Of a stretch of DNA of 40,685 bases, positions 16,032 to 24,486 are shown one piece after another. How positions within the stretch are numbered: the first letter of the stretch is position 1; the number at the start of each line of letters is the position of its first letter. The notes below the pieces were generated by a model, which searched no databases, had not been told where the DNA came from, and was given only the letters and a program-made list of their open reading frames with translations. The stretch is from NCBI GenBank assembly GCA_938028835.1, contig CALIMJ010000012.1, positions 1 to 40,685 on the forward strand, in the 5' to 3' direction. The stretch is from an uncultured bacterium (GTDB lineage Bacteria > Sysuimicrobiota > Sysuimicrobiia > Sysuimicrobiales > Sysuimicrobiaceae). The translations under genes were made by a program, and so were the position numbers.

Positions 16032-16047
16032 TGCAACTTCCGTGCCG
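16032..16047 (-). promoter_or_regulatory. Sigma-54 promoter of the fliL block
   Basis: Minus strand reads GGCACG-GAAG-TTGCA with GG-N10-GC spacing. It lies just downstream of the motB stop (16057). The predicted leader is 14 nt and contains the CGGAGG ribosome binding site. Confidence 0.78.
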
Positions 16048-16056
16048 GGCACGTGG

Positions 16057-16812
16057 TCAGGGCCGCAAAAGGACGATCTCTACCCTGCGGTTCCGGGCCA
16101 GGGCCTCCGGGTCGTCACCGGGTCGGGCCGGTCGGGAGTCCCCGTAGCCCACGATGGTGAACCGGGTGCCGTCCGCGCCCGAGAGGGCCGCCAGACGGCG
16201 GACCACCGCGGCCGCGCGGGCACTGCTGAGCTCCCAGTTGGACGGGAACCGGTAGGTGTGGATGGGGCGGGTGTCCGCGTGTCCTTCCACCCGCGCCTGC
16301 AGCTCCCTGCGGGACCGGAGGGCCTGCGCCACCGCCCGGAGCACGGGGTCCGCTTCCGGCCGCAGGTCCGCACTGGCGGTCTCGAACAGAAGCGGCCCGG
16401 CCATGGACACCCGTACACCCTCGGGGGTCACCCGCACCTCCACCAGGCTCCCAAGTCCCGCGGCGACCACCTGCTGGCTGATCCCTCCTGCCAGGGCCTG
16501 CAGGCTCTCGGCCAGGGGGTCCGCGGAAGCGCTGGGGGAAGGTGGGGGGCCCTCGAGTTCGAGGACCCCGCTGCCGCCGGGCAGCACACCGGACGCCCCG
16601 TCCATCAGACCCATTGTGGCCGTGGCCGCCCGGAAACCGGCCACCACCTTCCGGAACTTCGCGAGGTCCAGCTGCGACAGCGAGTACACCATGATGAAGT
16701 ACGCCATCATGAGGGTGATCATGTCCGCGTAGGTCACCAGCCACCGTTCCATGCCACCCCCGCCGTGGCCCCCGCCGCCCCCGGCCCCCTCCTGGCGCCT
16801 CCGCCGGCTCAC
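16057..16812 (-). CDS. motB: Flagellar stator protein MotB
   Basis: MotB (251 aa) is the peptidoglycan-anchored stator subunit. The N-terminus is Gly-rich (residues about 9-20), followed by the single membrane helix in ERWLVTYADMITLMMAYFI, which contains the proton-carrying Asp (about residue 30). The C-terminal OmpA/MotB domain has LLFETASADLRPEADPVL, EGHADTRPI and NWELSSARAAAVVRRL, then RNRRVEIVL. The GTG start overlaps the motA stop (GTGA). The TYADMITLMMAYFIM helix suits a proton-type stator, but ion choice is not proven. Confidence 0.95.
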   Translation of the reverse strand: MSRRRRQEGAGGGGGHGGGGMERWLVTYADMITLMMAYFIMVYSLSQLDLAKFRKVVAGFRAATATMGLMDGASGVLPGGSGVLELEGPPPSPSASADPLAESLQALAGGISQQVVAAGLGSLVEVRVTPEGVRVSMAGPLLFETASADLRPEADPVLRAVAQALRSRRELQARVEGHADTRPIHTYRFPSNWELSSARAAAVVRRLAALSGADGTRFTIVGYGDSRPARPGDDPEALARNRRVEIVLLRP

Positions 16813-17639
16813 CGGGCGCTCACCGCCGGGGCTCCCGCCGTAGCGCCCGCCCCCCCCGCGCCCGCCGCCGCCTCACGGCTGACCTTCGAACGCAAAGCCG
16901 GGGGCAGGAACGCCCGTAGCTTCTCCTCGATGACCCGCGGGTTCTCCCCCGCCTGGATCGCCAGCACGCCCTCCACCACCACCTGTCGGAGCAACACCTC
17001 TTCCTGTGACCGCGCCCGCAGCTTGTTCGCCAGGGGCAGGAAGATCAGGTTGGCGAGGGCCACCCCGTACAGCGTGGCGATGAAGGCCGCGGCGAGCATG
17101 TGCCCCAGCTTCGAAGGGTCATCCAGCTGCTGCATCATGTTGATCAGGCTGATCACGGTGCCGATGATGCCCAGGGTCGGCGAGAACCCCGCCATGGTGG
17201 TGTAGATACTCTCGCCTACCCGGTGGCGCTCCTCCATGAGTTCGATCTCCGTGTCGAGGATCTCCCGCACCACTGCGGAGTCGGTGCCGTCCACCACCAG
17301 CCGGACGCCCTTGGCCAAGAAGGGGTCCTCCCCGTCCCGGATGTCCCCCTCCAGGCTCAGCAGCCCCTCCCGCCGGGCGCGGTCCGCGAAATGGATGAGC
17401 CGGTTCATGGTCCCGGGGATGTCCACGGGGCGGTGGAAGAACGCGTGCAGGGTGACCCGCGGGAGATCCAGCATCTGCTTGAGGGAGTAAGACACCATGG
17501 TGGCTCCCACGGTGCCCCCGAACACCAGGATGAAGGCGGGCACGCTCACGTAGTACTCGGGCTTGCCTCCCTTCAGGATGGCGCCCGCGCCCACGCTGGC
17601 CCACCCGACCACGAGGCCGAGGAGGGTTGCCAGGTCCAT
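16809..17639 (-). CDS. motA: Flagellar stator protein MotA
   Basis: MotA (276 aa), four-helix stator subunit. The N-terminal helices (LLGLVVGWASVGAGAIL and VPAFILVFGGTVGATMVSY) are followed by a cytoplasmic loop with ARREGLLSLE, and two C-terminal helices (ESIYTTMAGFSPTLGIIGTV and GHMLAAAFIATLYGVALANL). The conserved Pro in FSPTLGIIGTV is present. The C-terminus has an Ala/Gly-rich tail (about 255-276). The gene follows flbD with a 3-nt gap. Confidence 0.95.
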   Translation of the reverse strand: MDLATLLGLVVGWASVGAGAILKGGKPEYYVSVPAFILVFGGTVGATMVSYSLKQMLDLPRVTLHAFFHRPVDIPGTMNRLIHFADRARREGLLSLEGDIRDGEDPFLAKGVRLVVDGTDSAVVREILDTEIELMEERHRVGESIYTTMAGFSPTLGIIGTVISLINMMQQLDDPSKLGHMLAAAFIATLYGVALANLIFLPLANKLRARSQEEVLLRQVVVEGVLAIQAGENPRVIEEKLRAFLPPALRSKVSREAAAGAGGAGATAGAPAVSAR

Positions 17640-17642
17640 CTC

Positions 17643-17858
17643 TCACCGGCTTCCTTCGGATTCGCCCTGTTCCGGGCCGCGGCGGCACGCCAGCCGGTAC
17701 GCCAGCACCCGGGCCACCACCTCGTCCACCGACTCGTGCACCACGTACCGGTGTCCGGTGGTGAGCGAGATGACGGTGTCAGGGGTCGCCTCCACGGACT
17801 CGATGAGGTCCGCGTTGATGACCGTCTCGGTTCCGTTGAGGCGCGTGACCTTGATCAT
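17643..17858 (-). CDS. flbD: FlbD/SwrD family flagellar protein
   Basis: A 71-aa protein of the FlbD (SwrD) family, found between the hook gene and motAB in Firmicutes and relatives. In Bacillus SwrD raises motor torque. Family features are IKVTRLNGTETVINADLIE, TPDTVISLTTGHRYVV and a helix ESVDEVVARVLAYRL. The start ATG at 17858 has only a short-spaced GGAG. A long hairpin (17859-17911) lies directly upstream. Confidence 0.92.
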   Translation of the reverse strand: MIKVTRLNGTETVINADLIESVEATPDTVISLTTGHRYVVHESVDEVVARVLAYRLACRRGPEQGESEGSR

Positions 17859-17911
17859 CGGCTCCGGCCGGCGGGGCCCTCGGAAGTGCGGGCCCCGCCG
17901 CTCCCGAGCCG
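17859..17911 (-). other. Long hairpin between flgE and flbD
   Basis: Inner arms GGCGGGGCC (17891-17899 on the minus strand) and GGCCCCGCC (17870-17878) pair perfectly over a 12-nt loop. An outer pair CGGCTC (17906-17911) and GAGCCG (17859-17864) extends it. There is no T tract, so it is more likely an RNA-stability or processing structure that separates highly expressed flgE from flbD-motAB than a true terminator. Confidence 0.6.
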
Positions 17912-17912
17912 G

Positions 17913-19127
17913 TTATCGGCGGAGAGAGATCAACTCTTGAAGCAGTTCGTCCGAGGTGGTGATCACCCGGGCGTTGGCCTGAAACCCCCGCTGGGCCGTG
18001 ATCATGTTGGTGAACTCCTGCGCCAGGTCCACGTTGGACATCTCCAGGGCGCCCGCGGTCAGGGCCCCCCGTCCCCCCGTCCCCGCCTCACCCACCGCCG
18101 CAGGGCCCGAGTTGGACGACTCCGCGTACAGGTTGCTCCCCGCCTTCAGCAGCCCTCCGGGGTTGGCGAACAGCGCCAGGGCCACCTGGCCGATGACCTG
18201 CGTCCGGCCGTTGGAGTACAGGCCGGTGATCACCCCGTTGCCGTCGATGGCGAAGGATTCCAGGCTGCCCGTGGCGTACCCGTCCTGCTGCTGAAGGGAG
18301 ACGGTAGAATTCCCACCGTACTGGGTCAGCGCGCTGAAGTCCAGGGTCAGGCTCAGCGGGTCTGCCCCGGTCCCGGGGTCGAAGGTCACCGCCGTGCTCC
18401 CACCGGCGGCGACGGTTCCGTCGCTGCCGAACGTGAGGGTACCCGTCCCCACGTCGGTGCCACCGTAGCGCGCGGTCCACGTCCACTCGTTCGTCCCCGT
18501 CTTCTCGAACTCCACCACGAGCTCCAGGGCGTTGCCCAGGGAGTCGAACACCGTGACCGTGGTGATCCAGGGGACCCCCGCGTCCGCGGCCGCGTCCAGA
18601 TTGCCTCCGAAGGTCACGTTGGTCGTGGCCCGGGGCGGAATGTGGGTGCCCACCGGGATCCTCAGGGGGGACAGGGGCCCTGCGGTGTCCACCGACCCCG
18701 CCGCGTCCGCCTGCCAGCCCATCAGCCGCAGGCCGCTGCTGGCGTGGACCAGGTTGCCGTCGGCGTCCAGGACAACGGCCCCGTCGCGCGTGTAGAAACG
18801 GCGCAGCCCGTCCCCCACCACCAGGAAGCCATCCCCCTGGACCGCCAGGTCGGTGAGGTTGCCCGTGTACTGCAGGTTCCCCTGCGTGAACAGGGTGTCG
18901 ATGCTGCCCACCTGGACGCCCAGCCCCACCTGCATGGCGTTCATCCCGCCCTGCGCTTCCGACGGCGCCTGGGCGCCCCGGATGATCTGGCTCAGGGCCT
19001 CCGCGAAGTTCACGCGGCCGGCCTTGAACCCCACCGTGTTCACGTTGGCAATGTTGTTGCCGATCACGTCCATACGCACCTGGTGGTTCCGCAGGCCGGA
19101 CACACCCGCAAACAGCGATCTCAGCAT
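17913..19127 (-). CDS. flgE: Flagellar hook protein FlgE
   Basis: FlgE (404 aa), hook monomer. The N-terminal rod/hook motif LRSLFAGVSGLRNHQVRMD and NNIANVNTVGFKAGRVNF, the FlgE/F/G core (GNLQYTGNLTDLAVQGDGFLVV), central domains (about 150-290) and the C-terminal heptad region (GALEMSNVDLAQEFTNMI, TAQRGFQANARVITTSDELL) are all present. The ATG at 19127 has GGAGGGAGGAG ahead. Because no flgF or flgG is nearby, the assignment as hook rather than distal rod relies on length, the central domains and position after flgD. Confidence 0.93.
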   Translation of the reverse strand: MLRSLFAGVSGLRNHQVRMDVIGNNIANVNTVGFKAGRVNFAEALSQIIRGAQAPSEAQGGMNAMQVGLGVQVGSIDTLFTQGNLQYTGNLTDLAVQGDGFLVVGDGLRRFYTRDGAVVLDADGNLVHASSGLRLMGWQADAAGSVDTAGPLSPLRIPVGTHIPPRATTNVTFGGNLDAAADAGVPWITTVTVFDSLGNALELVVEFEKTGTNEWTWTARYGGTDVGTGTLTFGSDGTVAAGGSTAVTFDPGTGADPLSLTLDFSALTQYGGNSTVSLQQQDGYATGSLESFAIDGNGVITGLYSNGRTQVIGQVALALFANPGGLLKAGSNLYAESSNSGPAAVGEAGTGGRGALTAGALEMSNVDLAQEFTNMITAQRGFQANARVITTSDELLQELISLRR

Positions 19128-19181
19128 CTCCTCCCTCCGGTTTGGGGGCCCCCTCGCAAGAGGACCGGCCCCGAGTGTCCT

Positions 19182-19520
19182 CTACGCGATCACCGCGCCA
19201 TCGATGTTGGTGAACACCCGCAGGCGGTCCGCGGGCATCACCGTCACCACGGTGCTGGCGGGGACGCTCACCACGAACGCGTGGCGGTCCACCAGCACCA
19301 CCGCGTTGCGGCACCCCTTGTGCCGCGCCGCCTCCACCGCCGCGGTCAGGCGCTCCACCTGCTCCGGGCTCACGGCCACCGCGCGGCTTTGAAAGCGCTG
19401 CTGGGCGTGGTGGGAAAGCCGCAGGGCCTCCGTCAACGCCCGCTGAAAGCCCGCACCCGGCGCCTGCGGCCCCGCCGGTGCCCGCCCCGCGACCTCCGGC
19501 CCAGACACCCTGCGGATCAA
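19182..19520 (-). CDS. TIGR02530-type flagellar operon protein
   Basis: A 112-aa protein of the family known as 'flagellar operon protein' (TIGR02530), always found between flgD and flgE in Firmicutes-like flagellar operons. Signatures: ALRLSHHAQQRFQSRAV, AVEAARHKGCRNAVVLVD and VFTNIDGAVI at the C-terminus. The molecular function is unknown. The start is a TTG at 19520 whose TTGA overlaps the flgD stop. The 54 nt to flgE hold no sigma-54 site with correct spacing. Confidence 0.88.
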   Translation of the reverse strand: MIRRVSGPEVAGRAPAGPQAPGAGFQRALTEALRLSHHAQQRFQSRAVAVSPEQVERLTAAVEAARHKGCRNAVVLVDRHAFVVSVPASTVVTVMPADRLRVFTNIDGAVIA

Positions 19521-19906
19521 GCCACCACCTCCACCAGCTGGTCCAGGGTGTAGGCTCGGTCCTCCACCACCAGCACAAACATTCCGTCCTGCCGCCGCAC
19601 CGCGGAGACCATTCCCTCCACCGTGGAACCGTCCTCCGCCTGCACCCTCACCCGGCGCCCCACGAGCCCGAAGGCCGCGGCCGCCTCCTGCCGGCGAGCC
19701 AGCTCCAGCACCGCCTGGGAGACGTTGGTCATCTGCTCGAGGGCGCTGAACTGCGCCAGCTGCGCCACGAACTCGCGGTCGCTCACCGGCTGCAGGGGAT
19801 CCTGGTGGCGCAGCTGAGCGACCAGCAGCTTCAGGAAGTCGTCCTTGCCCAGCACCCGCGGCCCTGTAGCTGCCTGCCCGCCTGCCTGCACGTGCTGCAC
19901 CTGCAC
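19517..19906 (-). CDS. flgD: Flagellar hook-assembly scaffold FlgD
   Basis: FlgD (129 aa), the hook cap needed to polymerise FlgE. The diagnostic LGKDDFLKLLVAQLRHQDPL and EFVAQLAQFSALEQMTNVSQAV are followed by a small beta domain (LVGRRVRVQAEDGSTVEGMV and LDQLVEVV). It is short compared with enteric FlgD (231 aa), as in many Firmicutes. The GTG at 19906 is chosen from several in-frame GTG codons because GGAGG right after the fliK stop is about 8 nt ahead. Confidence 0.92.
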   Translation of the reverse strand: MQVQHVQAGGQAATGPRVLGKDDFLKLLVAQLRHQDPLQPVSDREFVAQLAQFSALEQMTNVSQAVLELARRQEAAAAFGLVGRRVRVQAEDGSTVEGMVSAVRRQDGMFVLVVEDRAYTLDQLVEVVA

Positions 19907-19919
19907 CGCCACCACCTCC

Positions 19920-21596
19920 TCACACCACGTAGTCCACCGAGCCCGCGGCCAGCCGGACTTCCTCCACGCGGCGTTGCGTCCGGCCCCGGCCGAGCGTCCC
20001 GACCGCCATCGGTGCGTCCGGTCCCCTTCCGCGACCGCGCGGCAGGATGTCCACTTCAAGCCCCGCGAGGGAGAGGCCCCGCCCTCCCAGCGCCTGATGC
20101 AGGCCCACCAGCTCACCGCGAACCGCCTGCGCGACCCCTGGGCTGGCCTCTACCCGCGCCCACACCGTGTCCGAACGTGCCCGCACCTCCACCCGCACCG
20201 GCTCCCCCTGCGTGTCCTGGAGCTCCAGCCGCAGCCGCTGCGGCGGGGAAGTCGGCGGCTTCTCCGGCGGCGCCGGGGCGGCCGCGTCGGGCTCGCGGGG
20301 AGCCCCCTCTTCCCGGCCTGCCTGCGCCTGTGGAGGCGTCCATCCGGCACGCCCTGTCCGTTGCGCCACTTCCAGCGTTCGCTCGGCGCGCTCCTTGAAG
20401 CGCCCGACACGTGGCTCCCGCGCTACAGCCTCCTCCTGCGGCGGCACCTCCGGAGCGGCGGCCCCGGCTGAATCGCTGCTCGCCGCGGCCTGCATCCCCG
20501 GCTCTCGCAGGGTGTCTTCGGGGGCCGGCGGAGGGCTTGCGGCCACGGTGGGCTGAGCCTCCAGTCCCGGCCCGCTCCCCCCGCGCGCTTGGAACCCCTC
20601 CGGCGAATGGTCCTGGCCGACTGACCCCCCCGCCCTCGGGACGTTGGCACCCCCGACCCCCGGGAGCGACCCGAGCCCCGGCGCCGAAGCTAGCCCGGCG
20701 TCGCCTCCCGACACCCGCAGCTCCCCGAGTCCATCCACCAAGACTGCGGCACCGGACTCACCTCGCGGCTTGCCTCCTCGACCCGGATCGGCAGCACGCG
20801 GCACCTCGGGCGATACTGCTGCGGGCCCTGGGTGAGCGGGTGAAACGGGAGGCTGAGGAGACGGAGCCGCCGTCAGGACCTCGGAGGAGTGCTCCTGCCC
20901 GCTTACCGAGAGAACGGCCGCTCCCGCCGCGTGCCCTCTCCCTGCAGCCACTCGGGGCAGCTCGAGCTCTTCCCCATGAAACTGTGGTGGAAAGGGCACG
21001 GGGTCAGCTCCTCCGGACTTTTCCTTCGTCCCCCGCACCTGGGCGGCCGGCGGGGGCGAGGGAGAGGGCACCTCCGACGTGTCCCGCGCACGAGCCTCCG
21101 GGGTTGGCCTCTCCCCAGCAGTCTGCCTTGCCGGGGGGAGCCCGGAAGGGGTGGCCCGGGTGAACCCGCCGACCTCGGGCGGCTGGCGCGGGCCCACGGC
21201 CAGCTCCCCACTCGTATCCGGTCCGCGGCCGTCGGTGGCAGGGGCTTCGAGCAGCCCACAGACCCCGACGCCGGGAACCGGCACGTGCACGTGTGCGGCC
21301 TGCGGCGTCAAGCCGCCGGGCCCAGCGACGGCGCCTTCCTCTGTGCTCGCCCTGCAGCGCTCGCCTTTTTCGCCCTCGGGCACCGCGCCCTGCTCCTCCT
21401 CCCGCTGGATCGAGCCGTCAGCGCGATCCACAGGTCCCCCGAACTCAGCCCTCCCGGCCGGCTCCGGCTCAGGAGAACTCACCTGCGGCACCACCAGGGC
21501 CAGCAGCGCCGCGAACTGTGCGTCCGTCGGGCCGGATGAAGGGCCGACTTCCACCGGCTCGCGAGACCCGTACGTACAGACCCCCGGCAGGTTCAC
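19920..21596 (-). CDS. fliK: Flagellar hook-length control protein FliK
   Basis: FliK (558 aa), secreted ruler that sets hook length and triggers the FlhB switch. Only the C-terminal Flg_hook domain is conserved (about 455-540), with RLRLELQDTQGEPVRVEV, SDTVWARVEASPGVAQAV and LGGRGLSLAGLEVDIL. The rest is low-complexity, rich in Pro, Ala, Gly and Glu, as usual for FliK. The GTG start overlaps the transglycosylase stop (GTGA). Its position between fliJ/slt and flgD supports the call. Confidence 0.85.
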   Translation of the reverse strand: MNLPGVCTYGSREPVEVGPSSGPTDAQFAALLALVVPQVSSPEPEPAGRAEFGGPVDRADGSIQREEEQGAVPEGEKGERCRASTEEGAVAGPGGLTPQAAHVHVPVPGVGVCGLLEAPATDGRGPDTSGELAVGPRQPPEVGGFTRATPSGLPPARQTAGERPTPEARARDTSEVPSPSPPPAAQVRGTKEKSGGADPVPFPPQFHGEELELPRVAAGRGHAAGAAVLSVSGQEHSSEVLTAAPSPQPPVSPAHPGPAAVSPEVPRAADPGRGGKPRGESGAAVLVDGLGELRVSGGDAGLASAPGLGSLPGVGGANVPRAGGSVGQDHSPEGFQARGGSGPGLEAQPTVAASPPPAPEDTLREPGMQAAASSDSAGAAAPEVPPQEEAVAREPRVGRFKERAERTLEVAQRTGRAGWTPPQAQAGREEGAPREPDAAAPAPPEKPPTSPPQRLRLELQDTQGEPVRVEVRARSDTVWARVEASPGVAQAVRGELVGLHQALGGRGLSLAGLEVDILPRGRGRGPDAPMAVGTLGRGRTQRRVEEVRLAAGSVDYVV

Positions 21597-22096
21597 CGGT
21601 CACCCCCCGACCGCAGCCTCTGCCAGGTGCTCAACACGCGATCCACGTACGCCCGCGTCTCGGGGTACGGCGGAACGCCCCCGAACCGAACCACCGCCCC
21701 GGGCCCTGCGTTGTACGCGGCCAGGGCCAGCCCCACGTCACCGAACCGCTCCAGCAACCCGCGCAGGTAGCGAACGCCGCCCTCCACGTTTTGGGCAGGG
21801 TCGTACGGGTCTGTGACCCCCAAGGCTCGGGCCGTAGCGGGCATGAGCTGCATCAATCCCACGGCGCCCGCGGGCGAGGTGGCATCCGGGTCGTACCCGG
21901 ATTCGGCCCGCACCAACGCGTCCACCAGGGCGGGGTCCAACCCGTACCGCCGCGCGGCCCGCTCCACCAAGTCGCGGAACTGCCCCGCGCCGTCCCTGGG
22001 GGCGCGCGGGACTCCGGTGGCCGAGTCCGGCGGCCAGCCCAGCTGTGCTTCGATCCACCGGATCCGCGCCAGAGCGGTGAGCAGCGCCGGGCTCAT
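21593..22096 (-). CDS. SLT-type lytic transglycosylase
   Basis: A 167-aa soluble lytic transglycosylase-like (GH23) domain that would cut peptidoglycan, probably to let the rod pass through the wall. The domain spans about 45-155: LVERAARRYGLDPALVDALV, catalytic Glu in RAESGYDP, SPAGAVGLMQLMPATARALG, DPAQNVEGGVRYLRGLLERF and ALAAYNAGPGAVVRFGGVPP. No signal peptide is visible, so export through the flagellar system or another route is implied. The ATG at 22096 overlaps the fliJ stop (ATGA). It may replace FlgJ. Confidence 0.9.
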   Translation of the reverse strand: MSPALLTALARIRWIEAQLGWPPDSATGVPRAPRDGAGQFRDLVERAARRYGLDPALVDALVRAESGYDPDATSPAGAVGLMQLMPATARALGVTDPYDPAQNVEGGVRYLRGLLERFGDVGLALAAYNAGPGAVVRFGGVPPYPETRAYVDRVLSTWQRLRSGGDR

Positions 22097-22524
22097 GCCC
22101 GCTTCCTCCGGCGGAGCAGGGCCAGCTCGTCCAGCTCCGCTTGCTCCCGCCTCACCTGTTCTCTCTGGTGCAGCCGCCAGCGCCGCTCCCGCACCTGCTC
22201 CACCCCCTTCCGGTCGCGGCGGAGCTGCAAAAAGCGTGCCCACAGTTCCTCCGCGTGCCGGGAAGCTGCTACGCGAGCCCGTTCCGCCGCCGCCAGTTCC
22301 TGGCGCCGCCGCTGCATCGCCTCCGCCCACCCCCGCAGCTCTCGGGCGTCCTGCGCCCGCAGCACCTGCCCTTCAGCTTCCCGCACGGCGCGGCGGGCCA
22401 GCTGGCACACGGTCTCCAACTGCCGCAGGGCGCGCAGGGCGTCGGCCAGCTGCCGCCGCGCCTGCCGCTCCTGCAACCGGCGCAGCCGAAGTAGCCCCTC
22501 CAGCCGGAAGCGGAAGCGCTTCAC
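22093..22524 (-). CDS. fliJ: Flagellar export chaperone FliJ
   Basis: FliJ (143 aa), a coiled-coil protein that works with the FliI ATPase in the export apparatus. It begins KRFRFRLEGLLRLRRLQERQ, the typical FliJ N-terminus, and is almost entirely charged helix rich in Arg, Glu, Ala and Gln. The GTG at 22524 overlaps the fliI TGA (GTGA). Longer open frames running through fliI in this frame are shadows. Confidence 0.85.
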   Translation of the reverse strand: MKRFRFRLEGLLRLRRLQERQARRQLADALRALRQLETVCQLARRAVREAEGQVLRAQDARELRGWAEAMQRRRQELAAAERARVAASRHAEELWARFLQLRRDRKGVEQVRERRWRLHQREQVRREQAELDELALLRRRKRA

Positions 22525-23837
22525 GTCCCTTCCGCCAGCTGCGCCAGCCGCGCCAGGGTCTCCTGGAAGCTGCTGCGTTCGGTCGGCAGCTGGCGGAGGA
22601 AGGCGCGGATGGCTTCGATGCGGTCCAGAGCGGCGTCCACCCGCGGGTTGCTGCCCCGCGTGTACGCGCCCAGGTTCACCAGGTCCTCCACCTCGCGGTA
22701 GGTGGCCAGGTGCGCCCGCACCGCCTGCGCCCACCGCAGGTGATCCGGGCCCGCCACGGACGGCATCAGGCGGCTGGTGGACTCCAGCACCTCCACCGGC
22801 GGGTAGTGCCCCTGGGAAGCGAGACTCCTCGACAGCACGATGTGGCCGTCCAGGATGCTGCGGGCGTGGTCGGCCACGGGCTCCATGAGGTCGTCGCCCT
22901 CCACCAGCACCGTGTACAGGGCGGTGATGGAACCCCGGCGGGCGGTGCCCGCCCGCTCCATCAGCTGGGGGAGCAGGGCGAACACGGAGGGCGTGTAGCC
23001 GCGGGTGGTGGGTGGCTCGCCCACCGCGAGCCCGATCTCCCGCTGGGCCATGCAGAAGCGCGTGACGGAGTCCATCATGAGCATCACGTGCATGCCGCGG
23101 TCGCGGAACGCTTCCGCGATGGCCGTGGCGACGAACGGCGCCCGCGCCCGCACCAGGGGCGGCTGGTCCGAGGTGGCCACCACCACCACGGACCGTTCCA
23201 GGCCCTCCCCCAGGTCGTTCTCGATGAAGTCCAGCACCTCCCGTCCGCGCTCCCCCACCAGGGCGATCACGTTGGCGTCCGCGCTGCTGTGGCGCGCGAT
23301 CATCCCGAGCAGGGTGCTCTTGCCCACGCCGCTGCCCGCGAAGATGCCCACCCGCTGGCCGCGGCCCAGGGTCAGCAGCCCGTCGATAACCCGTACGCCC
23401 GTGGGCAGCGGCTCCGTGATCCGAGGGCGGTGCAGCGGGTTGGGCGGGTCCGCATGCAGCGGCCTCCACTCCCGTACCTCCAGGGGACGGCCGTCCAGCG
23501 GGCAGCCCAGGCCGTCCACCACGCGCCCCAGGAGGGCAGGACCTGCGGGTACCCGCATGGCCCGGCCGGAAGGGACCACCGCGCTGCCCGGGCTCAGCCC
23601 GCTCAGAGGTCCAAGCGGCATCATCAGGAAGCGGTCGTCGCGGAAGCCCACCACCTCTGCGGGGAGTTCGCCGTCCGCGGTCTGCACCGTGCACCACTCG
23701 CCCACGTGCACGCGCGGACCCCGGGCCTCCGCCACCAGCCCCACCACCTGGACTACACGGCCCGTGACCCTTACCGGGTCCGTGCGGCGCACCGTCTCCA
23801 GCCACGCCTCCAGGGGCACGGGCCCGGGCTCACGCAC
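22521..23837 (-). CDS. fliI: Flagellar export ATPase FliI
   Basis: FliI (438 aa), the F1-beta-like ATPase of flagellar export. Motifs: Walker A GIFAGSGVGKST (about 164-175), ALVGERGREVLDFIE, Walker B region HVMLMMDSVTRFCMAQREIGL (split at MMDSVTR), GEPPTTRGYTPSVFALLPQL and GSITALYTVLVEGDD. The length is family-typical. The GTG start at 23837 overlaps the fliH stop by 8 nt. Confidence 0.96.
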   Translation of the reverse strand: MREPGPVPLEAWLETVRRTDPVRVTGRVVQVVGLVAEARGPRVHVGEWCTVQTADGELPAEVVGFRDDRFLMMPLGPLSGLSPGSAVVPSGRAMRVPAGPALLGRVVDGLGCPLDGRPLEVREWRPLHADPPNPLHRPRITEPLPTGVRVIDGLLTLGRGQRVGIFAGSGVGKSTLLGMIARHSSADANVIALVGERGREVLDFIENDLGEGLERSVVVVATSDQPPLVRARAPFVATAIAEAFRDRGMHVMLMMDSVTRFCMAQREIGLAVGEPPTTRGYTPSVFALLPQLMERAGTARRGSITALYTVLVEGDDLMEPVADHARSILDGHIVLSRSLASQGHYPPVEVLESTSRLMPSVAGPDHLRWAQAVRAHLATYREVEDLVNLGAYTRGSNPRVDAALDRIEAIRAFLRQLPTERSSFQETLARLAQLAEGT

Positions 23838-24477
23838 CGGAGGCCTCCTCCAGCCGCTCCTGCAGGGTGCGCAGCTGGGTCGCCACGGTGGCGTCCACCA
23901 CGCCCGCGTCGCACTCCACCACGCACCCGCCGTCCACGGACGGGTCCGCGACCCAGTGCAGCCGCGCGCCCGCGCGCTCCAGGTCGACCCCGCACGACCG
24001 CAGCCGCTCCAGGTCCTCCGGGTTCACCCGCACCACCAGCCCGCCGGAGGTGTGCAGCCGCTCCGCGGCGTCCCGCACCCACCCCAGCAGCAGCGCAGGG
24101 TCAGACTCCACCTCCCGCCGGATGACCTTGCGGGCCACTTCCAGTGCCAGGGTCACCACCGCGGGCGCGAACTGCTCCGCCAGCGCCGTCGGGGCCTGGC
24201 GGCTGAGCTCGTCCAGCAGACGGTCCAGCCGCCGCAGCCGTTCCGCCCACGCCGCCTCCAGCTCCGCGCGTGCCCGCGCCTGGGCTTCCGCCACCGCCCG
24301 CGCGGCCTCCACCTGGGCCGCCTCCTGCAGCCGGCGGGCAGCCTCGTACGCGGACCGCAGGACGTCCGCCGCCTGGCCCACCTCCCCTCGAGCAGCGGAG
24401 GGCATGGTGGTAGTGATCCGGGCGATCACCTCGTCCCGGGGCGCCCCCTTGATGACCGCGCGCACGTCGCCGGGCAC
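23830..24477 (-). CDS. fliH: Flagellar assembly protein FliH
   Basis: FliH (215 aa), regulator and tether of FliI. A long Ala/Arg/Glu-rich helical region (about 40-105) precedes the conserved C-terminal domain: LALEVARKVIRREVESDP, VVRVNPEDLERL and WVADPSVDGGCVVECDAGVVDA. The GTG start at 24477 has a GGGGGAG sequence ahead and follows fliG with a 9-nt gap. Confidence 0.9.
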   Translation of the reverse strand: MPGDVRAVIKGAPRDEVIARITTTMPSAARGEVGQAADVLRSAYEAARRLQEAAQVEAARAVAEAQARARAELEAAWAERLRRLDRLLDELSRQAPTALAEQFAPAVVTLALEVARKVIRREVESDPALLLGWVRDAAERLHTSGGLVVRVNPEDLERLRSCGVDLERAGARLHWVADPSVDGGCVVECDAGVVDATVATQLRTLQERLEEASGA

Positions 24478-24486
24478 CGCTCCCCC

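Noticed and set aside
19138-19160. Possible sigma-54 site ahead of flgE
   Set aside because: The GG to GC distance is 11 nt, not 10, and the -24 box is poor.
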